The notes under the pieces were generated by a model that was not told the DNA's origin, did not search any database, and saw nothing but the letters and a program-made list of their open reading frames with translations. A stretch of DNA of 64,000 nt from NCBI GenBank assembly GCA_964600685.1, contig CAZRKU010000001.1, positions 67,782 through 131,781 of the forward strand, in the 5' to 3' direction. Position 1 is the first letter of the stretch. Each line of letters opens with the position of its first letter. The translations under genes were made by a program, and so were the position numbers. Of the stretch, positions 58,502 through 64,000 are shown piece after piece. Source of the DNA: TMP-24 sp964600685 (GTDB taxonomy: Bacteria > Pseudomonadota > Alphaproteobacteria > Rhodobacterales > Rhodobacteraceae).

Positions 58502-59305
58502 CTAGTCGCGCCCGAGGTTGACGTCGACCAGCCCGGCCAGCTGCGCGGGATGGGTGGCGGTCAGGAGATGCCCGGCACCCGGCACCTCCGCCAGCCCCAC
58601 GTCGGGCAGGCGCGCGGCAATCGCCTCGGCGATCTCGGCGATGACCGGCGGGCTTTCGGTGCCGATGACGATCATCACCGGCAGGTCCAGCGCCTCGAGC
58701 CGCCCCTCCGCCAGAATGCCGAAATTGTCGTCGGCCAGCGCGGGCATGCCGGCGCCGATCAGATGGATGCGGTCGGCAAGATATTGGCGCGCGGCTTCGT
58801 CGAGCTGGTCCCAGGACGCGCCGGTTCCCCAGATCGCGGTGAAGGCTTCGGCCGCCCGTTCGCGGTCGCCCGCCTCTAGCGCCGCCTGGTAGGGCGCCAT
58901 CGCCAGCACATGCTGGTCCCAGGTCGGCGTGCCCCGCACGGCGGCGAAAAGCACCGGTTCGATCAGGGTCAGGGTGCGGACCATCTCCGGCCTGTCCAGC
59001 GCCAGTTGCAGGGCGGCGACGGCACCGCCCGAATGGCCGATCAGGTCCACGGGCTCATCGCCGATCAGGGTCGCGGCCATGTCGGCGCACAGCCCCGTAT
59101 AATCGCCCGTCCCATCCCAGCCGGCCGACTTGCCATGCCCCGGCAGATCGAAGACCGTCAGCGCCAGAGGCTCCTCCAGCGCGCCGGCCATCGCCTTCCA
59201 TGCGCCGGCATGGGCCAGCGAACAATGCAGGGCCAGCCCGCGCCGGTCGCCGGTTCCGAAGGTCAGGGCATGGATGCCCACCCCGCTTGCCGTGTCTTTC
59301 GCCAT
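58502..59305 (-). CDS. Alpha/beta hydrolase
   Basis: 267 residues. The nucleophile elbow is VDLIGHSGGAVAALQLALDR with Ser, the oxyanion region is LALHCSLAHAGAWKAMAGAL, and the late His is in VPGAGHLLTATHPAQLAGLV. The fold is a small cytoplasmic esterase or haloperoxidase-like hydrolase; the substrate is unknown. The start ATG at 59305 is used; the frame open to 59617 has no family support. It is convergent with the threonine aldolase and divergent from prs. Confidence 0.9.
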   Translation of the reverse strand: MAKDTASGVGIHALTFGTGDRRGLALHCSLAHAGAWKAMAGALEEPLALTVFDLPGHGKSAGWDGTGDYTGLCADMAATLIGDEPVDLIGHSGGAVAALQLALDRPEMVRTLTLIEPVLFAAVRGTPTWDQHVLAMAPYQAALEAGDRERAAEAFTAIWGTGASWDQLDEAARQYLADRIHLIGAGMPALADDNFGILAEGRLEALDLPVMIVIGTESPPVIAEIAEAIAARLPDVGLAEVPGAGHLLTATHPAQLAGLVDVNLGRD

Positions 59306-59406
59306 GGATCGCGCCCCGTCCCAGCCAATTGGGGCGCGCGAACCGCACCCGAAGGTTTGCGGGAACCCTATCCGGGTGATAGAGCCTGTGCAACGCCCCG
59401 AATCCG

Positions 59407-59430
59407 ACCAAGTATCCCACCAAGCATCCC
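59407..59430 (+). repeat. Two 12-base tandem repeats upstream of prs
   Basis: ACCAAGTATCCC and ACCAAGCATCCC lie in direct tandem, 54 bases before the prs start. They differ by one base. Their role is not known; chance duplication is possible. Confidence 0.5.
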
Positions 59431-59483
59431 ACCGAATGCACCCGCCCGCGCTGCCCGCGAGGCCCTGCGACATAGGACAAGAA

Positions 59484-60503
59484 ATGCCTGCCATGACCGA
59501 ACCGAAGCTCATCTCCGGCAATGCCAACCGACCGCTCGCCACCGCCATCGCGCGGCGGATGTCGATGCACCGGGGGATGAATGTCGGTCTGGTCGAGGCG
59601 CGGGTGGAGCGCTTCAACGATCAGGAGATTTTCGTCGAAGTGTTCGAAAACGTGCGCGGCGAGGATATGTATATCATCCAGTCGACCTCGAACCCCGCGA
59701 ACGACAACCTGATGGAACTGCTGATCATGACCGACGCGCTGCGCCGGTCGTCGGCCAGCCGCATCACCGCCGTCATCCCCTATTTCGGCTATGCCCGCCA
59801 GGATCGCCGGGCCAAGGCGCGGACGCCGATCTCCGCGAAGCTGGTGGCGAACCTTCTGACCGAGGCAGGCGTGGACCGGGTGCTGACGCTCGACCTTCAT
59901 GCGGCGCAGATCCAGGGCTTCTTCGACATTCCGGTGGACAACCTCTATGCCTCGCCGGTCTTCGCGCTGGACATCGAGCATCACTTCAAGGGCAAGCTGG
60001 AAGAGGTGATGGTCGTCTCGCCCGACGTGGGTGGGGTGGCCCGCGCCCGCGACATCGCCAAACGGATCAACGCGCCGCTGGCCATCGTCGACAAGCGCCG
60101 GGAAAAGGCGGGCGAAGTGGCCGAAATGACCGTGATCGGAGACGTCAAGGGCCGCAAGTGCATCATCGTCGATGACATCTGCGACACGGCCGGCACGCTG
60201 TGCAAGGCGGCAGAGACGCTGATGCAGGCCGGTGCTGTCGAAGTTCATTCCTACATCACCCACGGCGTCCTGTCCGGCCCGGCGGTGGAGCGGGTGGAAA
60301 AGTCGGTGATGAAGTCGCTGGTGATCACGGATTCGATCGAACCGACCGAAGCGGTGAAGAAGGCCAGGAACATCCGCATCGTGCCGACCGCGCCGATGTT
60401 CGCGCAAGCCATCCTCAACATCTGGAACGGGACCTCCGTCTCCTCGCTCTTCGAGGTCGATACGCTGACGCCGATCTATGAGGGCATGTATTCGCGGGGC
60501 TGA
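59484..60503 (+). CDS. prs: Ribose-phosphate pyrophosphokinase (PRPP synthetase)
   Basis: 339 residues. It makes PRPP from ribose-5-phosphate and ATP for nucleotides, His and Trp. The start LISGNANRPLATAIARRM, the NDQEIFVEVFENVRGEDMYI part, and the PRPP-binding KCIIVDDICDTAGTLCKAAE are all family features. The ATG at 59484 is preceded by AGGA; a second ATG at 59493 would also fit. A GC-rich hairpin follows the stop. Confidence 0.97.
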   Translation: MPAMTEPKLISGNANRPLATAIARRMSMHRGMNVGLVEARVERFNDQEIFVEVFENVRGEDMYIIQSTSNPANDNLMELLIMTDALRRSSASRITAVIPYFGYARQDRRAKARTPISAKLVANLLTEAGVDRVLTLDLHAAQIQGFFDIPVDNLYASPVFALDIEHHFKGKLEEVMVVSPDVGGVARARDIAKRINAPLAIVDKRREKAGEVAEMTVIGDVKGRKCIIVDDICDTAGTLCKAAETLMQAGAVEVHSYITHGVLSGPAVERVEKSVMKSLVITDSIEPTEAVKKARNIRIVPTAPMFAQAILNIWNGTSVSSLFEVDTLTPIYEGMYSRG

Positions 60504-60608
60504 AAGCCCGGGGGTTCCACCCCCGCACCCCCGGGATATTTACGCCAGAATGAAAGGGCATTTGCCCTATACTTGCGCGCGAAAAGCGCGTAGGGCATCG
60601 GCCTTTCC
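60504..60608. terminator. prs terminator, dispersed element and leader of the next helicase gene
   Basis: CCCGGGGG (60507-60514) and CCCCCGGG (60528-60535) form a hairpin, directly followed by GATATTT and the dispersed element end CGCCAGAATGAAAG. After it come short hairpins (AGGGCATTTGCCCT, 60556-60569; CGCGC-GAAAA-GCGCG, about 60579-60593) in the leader of the helicase gene. These may form in the 5' RNA of the helicase. Confidence 0.6.
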
Positions 60609-62537
60609 ATGAAAGTGTGCCCGATGTCCCTGCCCGCCCTGCCCGCCCCCCTTGCCGAAGCGCTGAGCGCCAAGGGTTACGAGACGCTGACGCCGGTGCA
60701 GGCGGCGGTGTCCGATCGGGCACTGGTGGAAGCCGACCTGCTGGTTTCGGCCCAGACGGGGTCGGGCAAGACGGTGGGTTTCGGTCTGGCGATTGCGCCA
60801 ACGCTTCTGGGGGGCGAGCCGGCCTTCGGCCCGCCGGGCAGTCCGCTTGCGCTGGTGATCGCGCCGACGCGGGAACTGGCCCTGCAGGTGAAGCGCGAAC
60901 TGACCTGGCTCTATGCGCCTGCGGGCGCGTCCATCGCCTCCTGTGTCGGCGGGATGGATGTGCGCGACGAACGCCGGGCGCTGGATCGTGGCGCGCATAT
61001 CGTTGTCGGCACGCCGGGACGGCTCAAGGACCACATCCTGCGCGGGTCGCTCGACCTCACGTCGGTGCGGGCGGCGGTGCTGGACGAAGCCGACGAGATG
61101 CTCGATCTGGGCTTCCGCGAAGATCTGGAATTCATCCTCGGCTCCGCCCCCGAAAGCCGCCGGACGCTGATGTTCTCGGCGACGGTGCCGAAGGCCATCG
61201 AAAAGCTGGCGCAGGAATATCAGCGGGATGCGAAACGGATTTCGGTCGCGGCGGCGGGCGGCCAGCATGCCGACATCACCTATCAGGCGATGGTCGTGGC
61301 GCCGCAGGATGCCGAAAACGCCATCGTCAACGTGCTACGCTTTCACGAGGCGCAGAATGCCATCGTCTTCTGCAACACCCGCGCCACGGTGAACCGGCTG
61401 ACCACGCGCCTGTCGAACCGGTCTTTCGCGGTGGTGGCGCTGTCGGGCGAACTCAGCCAGCAGGAGCGGACCCATGCGCTTCAGGCGATGCGCGACGGGC
61501 GGGCGCGGGTCTGCGTGGCAACCGACGTGGCCGCACGCGGGATCGACCTGCCCAATCTGGAGCTGGTGATCCATGCCGACCTGCCGACCAACGGCGAAAC
61601 GCTGCTGCACCGGTCGGGCCGCACCGGGCGGGCGGGCCGCAAGGGCACCTCGACGCTGATCGTCAGCCGCAATGGCCGCAAGAAGGCGGAAAACCTGCTG
61701 CGCTTCGCCAAGGTCACGGCGGACTGGGTCGACGCGCCATCCGCCGATGCGGTCAGGGCGCGCGACGAGGAGCGGCTGTTGGCCGATCCGGTCTGGAGCG
61801 AAGACGTGTCGGAGCGCGAGGCGGAGATCGCCGGGCGGCTTCTGGCGCTGCAGGGGCCGAAGCGGATCGCGGCCGCCTATCTGCGCCTTTACCTTGGCGC
61901 GCGCTCCGCGCCGGAGGAACTGTCCGGCGCCGCGGCCCCCCGCGACATGCAGGCCTTCGGGCCGAGCCGCTGGTTCTCGCTGTCGATCGGGCGGCGCGAC
62001 CGGGCCGAGGCGCGCTGGGTTCTGCCGATGCTCTGCCGGGCGGGAAATCTCGGCCGGTCCGATGTCGGCGCGATCCGCATTCAGGAAACCGAAACCTATG
62101 TCGAGGTGCTGGAAAGCGCGGCAAAGACCCTTCTGAAGGCCTTGGGGTCGAAGCGCGAACTGGAAGGCGGCATTCTTCTTGCCCCGCTTGCCGCGCCGCC
62201 CTTCGGGACGCGCCCGGCGGAAGATGCCCCTGCCGCTGCCCCCCCAGCGCCGCGGGGTCCGAAAGCGCACCGCAAAGGCCCACCTGCACCCCGCCTTGCC
62301 CCGGCCGAGATGCGTGCCGCCGAGCATCTGCCTGCGGAGGTTGCCGCCGCGCACGGGATGCGCGCCGCTCCGCCGCAGGACCAGGGCCAAAGGCCGGCCA
62401 AACCCTTCGTCAAGCCAGGGACGAAAAAGGCCAAATACGGCAAACCGACCGCAGGCAAGGGCGATGCGCCGCGCGCGGGATGGGCAGCGAAAAAGCCGAA
62501 GGCCAAAGGACCGAAGGACAAGCCCAAGGGGCGCTGA
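60609..62537 (+). CDS. DEAD-box RNA helicase with DbpA-type RNA-binding domain
   Basis: 642 residues. Helicase motifs: Q region (GYETLTPVQAAVSDRALV), I (SAQTGSGKTVGFG), Ia (APTRELALQV), II (VLDEADEMLDLGF), III (FSATVPK), then ATDVAARGIDLPNLELVIHA and HRSGRTGRAGRKG. From about residue 480 a DbpA-type RNA-binding domain is seen (NLGRSDVGAIRIQETETYVE), and the tail is long and basic, rich in Ala, Pro and Lys. It likely acts in ribosome assembly or cold response. The ATG at 60609 is used; the one at 60624 may be the real start. It follows prs after a terminator-like hairpin. Confidence 0.93.
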   Translation: MKVCPMSLPALPAPLAEALSAKGYETLTPVQAAVSDRALVEADLLVSAQTGSGKTVGFGLAIAPTLLGGEPAFGPPGSPLALVIAPTRELALQVKRELTWLYAPAGASIASCVGGMDVRDERRALDRGAHIVVGTPGRLKDHILRGSLDLTSVRAAVLDEADEMLDLGFREDLEFILGSAPESRRTLMFSATVPKAIEKLAQEYQRDAKRISVAAAGGQHADITYQAMVVAPQDAENAIVNVLRFHEAQNAIVFCNTRATVNRLTTRLSNRSFAVVALSGELSQQERTHALQAMRDGRARVCVATDVAARGIDLPNLELVIHADLPTNGETLLHRSGRTGRAGRKGTSTLIVSRNGRKKAENLLRFAKVTADWVDAPSADAVRARDEERLLADPVWSEDVSEREAEIAGRLLALQGPKRIAAAYLRLYLGARSAPEELSGAAAPRDMQAFGPSRWFSLSIGRRDRAEARWVLPMLCRAGNLGRSDVGAIRIQETETYVEVLESAAKTLLKALGSKRELEGGILLAPLAAPPFGTRPAEDAPAAAPPAPRGPKAHRKGPPAPRLAPAEMRAAEHLPAEVAAAHGMRAAPPQDQGQRPAKPFVKPGTKKAKYGKPTAGKGDAPRAGWAAKKPKAKGPKDKPKGR

Positions 62538-62543
62538 GCCCCG

Positions 62544-62753
62544 TCAGGTCGCGTCCCGGTCATCCTCGCCGCGCCCTTCGCCGATCGCGAGCCAGTCGGC
62601 GCGAACCCGCGCCATGCGGCGATCGCCCCAGGTTCGGAACAGGATCACGAACCCTTCGCAGCTGACCCACTCGGCGGCAATATCGGCGCGCTGGTCGGTC
62701 TTCTGGCCCATGTCCCGCATCGACAGGCTGCGTTGAGCGACCGGGTCAGACAT
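62544..62753 (-). CDS. Small conserved hypothetical protein
   Basis: 69 residues from an ATG at 62753. The sequence VAQRSLSMRDMGQKTDQRAD, AAEWVSCEGFVILFRTWGDR and MARVRADWLAIGEGRG has no family I recognise; a single Cys and several Arg and Asp are seen. The open frame reaches 62885 but the extra residues overlap the atp terminator and are not convincing. It is convergent with the helicase gene, 6 bases apart. Confidence 0.55.
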   Translation of the reverse strand: MSDPVAQRSLSMRDMGQKTDQRADIAAEWVSCEGFVILFRTWGDRRMARVRADWLAIGEGRGEDDRDAT

Positions 62754-62845
62754 CGGACTCGACCAAGCGGCGAAGCTCGCGCAGAGGCGGCTTATGCTGA
62801 TCTCCGGGCGGAACGCTCCAATACTGGCGCCCGGTGAGAAGGACA

Positions 62846-62873
62846 GAAGCCCCGGCCAGATGGCCGGGGCTTC
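62846..62873 (-). terminator. Terminator of the atp operon
   Basis: GAAGCCCCGGCC (62846-62857) and GGCCGGGGCTTC (62862-62873) are perfect inverted repeats around a 4-base loop. It lies 28 bases after the atpC stop. No T tract follows, so it may need help, but the arms are strong. Confidence 0.75.
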
Positions 62874-62900
62874 GATGGATTCCATTGCCTGCCGTGCGAC

Positions 62901-63308
62901 TCAGTTGCCGCCGAGGCTCATATGGGTGCCAAGGGCCTCCATGTCCGCCAGCAGCTTTGCGGCCGCGTCCACAACGTCCGGGTGGGCATTGTCATAGGCG
63001 GCGCGCGCGGCGGCGACCAGTTCAGCCATCAAAGGCTGGGTCACGTCCTTCACTGGGTATGCCACCTCGGCCAGAACCGAGACGCCCGCCGCCGTCACCT
63101 CGGCAAAGCCGCCGGTGACGACATAGCTGGTCGTGCCTTCCGCCGTCACCACCGCCAGCACGCCGGGGCGGAGCGTGGTGATTGTGGGCGCATGATCCGG
63201 CATCGCCGTCATATCGCCGTCCGCGCCGGGAATGCGGACCTCGCGCACCGGGCCGGAAGCAAGCTTCCGTTCCGGCGTCACCAGGTCGAACTGCATCGTT
63301 TCGGCCAT
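62901..63308 (-). CDS. atpC: F1 ATP synthase epsilon subunit
   Basis: 135 residues. The beta-barrel half begins AETMQFDLVTPERKLASGPV and has IPGADGDMTAMPDHAPTITT, the family signature; a short C-terminal helical half follows (ELVAAARAAYDNAHPDVVDA). It couples the rotor to the catalytic head and can damp ATPase activity. It is the last gene of the atp operon, 9 bases after atpD on the minus strand. Confidence 0.97.
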   Translation of the reverse strand: MAETMQFDLVTPERKLASGPVREVRIPGADGDMTAMPDHAPTITTLRPGVLAVVTAEGTTSYVVTGGFAEVTAAGVSVLAEVAYPVKDVTQPLMAELVAAARAAYDNAHPDVVDAAAKLLADMEALGTHMSLGGN

Positions 63309-63317
63309 GTTGCCCCC

Positions 63318-64000
63318 TTACGCCGCTTCCGCAGCCAGACGCTGGGCCTTGGCTTTCACTTCTTCGATGTCGCCGACCATGTAGAAGGCCGATTCCGGCA
63401 GGTGGTCATATTCGCCGGCAACCACGGCCTTGAACGAAGCGATGGTCTTTTCCAGCGGAACCTGCACACCGTCCGAGCCGGTGAAGACCTTCGCCACGTC
63501 GAACGGCTGGCTGAGGAAGCGCTGGATCTTGCGGGCACGGGCCACGGTCAGCTTGTCCTCTTCCGACAGTTCGTCCATGCCGAGGATGGCGATGATGTCC
63601 TGCAGCGACTTGTAGCGCTGAAGGATACCCTGCACCGAACGGGCAACGTTGTAATGCTCTTCACCCACGACGGCCGGGTCGAGGATACGGCTGGTCGAGT
63701 CGAGCGGGTCCACCGCCGGATAGATGCCGAGTTCCGAGATGGCGCGCGACAGAACCGTGGTGGCGTCGAGGTGGGCGAACGAGGTGGCCGGCGCCGGGTC
63801 GGTCAGGTCGTCGGCCGGGACGTAGATCGCCTGGACCGAGGTGATCGAGCCGGCCTTGGTCGAGGTGATGCGTTCCTGCATCGCGCCCATGTCGGTCGCG
63901 AGCGTCGGCTGATAGCCCACGGCCGAAGGGATACGGCCAAGCAGCGCCGACACTTCCGAACCCGCCTGGGTGAAGCGGAAGATGTTGTCGACGAAGAACA
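63318..64000 (-). CDS. atpD: F1 ATP synthase beta subunit, 5' part outside the window
   Basis: The C-terminal 227 residues are seen; the N-terminus lies beyond the window end. The family marks are FVDNIFRFTQAGSEVSALLG, RIPSAVGYQPTLATDMGAMQ, ERITSTKAGSITSVQAIYVP and DDLTDPAPATSFAHLDATTV. This is the catalytic subunit of the ATP synthase. The Walker A part of the gene is outside the window. The gene is followed by atpC after 9 bases. Confidence 0.98.
   Translation of the reverse strand, partial: FFVDNIFRFTQAGSEVSALLGRIPSAVGYQPTLATDMGAMQERITSTKAGSITSVQAIYVPADDLTDPAPATSFAHLDATTVLSRAISELGIYPAVDPLDSTSRILDPAVVGEEHYNVARSVQGILQRYKSLQDIIAILGMDELSEEDKLTVARARKIQRFLSQPFDVAKVFTGSDGVQVPLEKTIASFKAVVAGEYDHLPESAFYMVGDIEEVKAKAQRLAAEAA

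Noticed and set aside
60617..62665. 682-residue plus-strand frame overlapping the second helicase
   Set aside because: It is in a different frame from the helicase motifs and is Gly/Arg/Ala-rich noise.
1..64000. tRNA, rRNA or CRISPR arrays
   Set aside because: I looked for the TTCGAATCC-like T-loop with a cloverleaf, rRNA signatures and regular spaced repeats, and saw none.

Overview
The window looks like a chromosomal segment of a GC-rich alphaproteobacterium of the Rhodobacteraceae type (Rhodobacter, Paracoccus or Roseobacter relatives). The basis is the family content: two Hint_2-domain proteins, two DUF1127 proteins, a DUF1150 gene beside an Hsp20 gene, UbiK, a fused ATP sulfurylase/APS kinase, lrp divergent from trxB, GreB-like and YcgN proteins, and a recurrent intergenic element around GGATATTT...AGAAAATG. 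No rRNA, tRNA, CRISPR array, complete transposon or prophage was seen. The assignment to a family is inference, because no marker such as 16S is present.

Layout. 0.1-3.8 kb: acyltransferase-3 protein, Gfo/Idh/MocA oxidoreductase, PepSY membrane protein. 3.8-4.5 kb: no convincing gene. 4.5-7.4 kb: LysR regulator divergent from a DUF1127 gene, then a cobalt-type nitrile hydratase operon (alpha, beta, accessory protein). 7.3-10.5 kb, minus strand: DegT aminotransferase, TetA-like MFS transporter, Gph-like phosphatase. 10.6-14.4 kb: glmU-glmS-alkD-like. 14.6-16.1 kb: moaA and a Usp protein. 16.1-19.2 kb, minus strand: secreted hypothetical, HipO-like M20 hydrolase, FAD oxidoreductase. 19.2-21.0 kb is a scar: the 3' end of an argE-like gene is joined to a fragment of a DUF3987 gene, followed by mgtC, a small His-rich ORF and an IS-end-like palindrome at the broken 5' end of a dppC-like permease gene. 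22-25 kb: orphan FbpC-like ATPase, atypical SDR, Hint protein 1. 25-34 kb: RNA helicase, HTH protein, tdk, csaA, proC, YbjN-like, ubiK, lgt-midA-pgeF, Hint protein 2. 34-46 kb: lrp/trxB, sat-cysC, hsp20-DUF1150, ydcH, purE-purK, an amidase, then modE-modA-modB-modC with two ModE boxes. 45-50 kb: lipase-like protein, NUDIX, GreB-like, a GNAT gene interrupted by 100 N, EamA transporter, HxlR regulator divergent from a second DUF1127 gene. 50-64 kb: groES-groEL under CIRCE, GumN/TraB protein, family II pyrophosphatase, HAD-IIA protein, phaJ-like, ribF, YcgN, threonine aldolase, alpha/beta hydrolase, prs, a second DEAD-box helicase, and the end of the atp operon (atpC and part of atpD).

How the genes fit together. 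Most are housekeeping: cell-envelope precursors (glmU, glmS, lgt), molybdenum uptake and cofactor synthesis (mod, moaA), sulfate activation, purine and PRPP synthesis, and protein quality control. The accessory parts are the nitrile hydratase cluster, the DegT-MFS pair, and the scarred peptide or N-acyl-amino-acid utilisation locus at 16.6-21.9 kb. I found no clear undescribed defence or biosynthetic system. The observations most worth checking are the argE/DUF3987/dppC scar, the pair of Hint proteins (one lacking both expected catalytic residues), the tandem ModE boxes, the dispersed intergenic repeat family, and the repeat-flanked assembly gap inside the GNAT gene.
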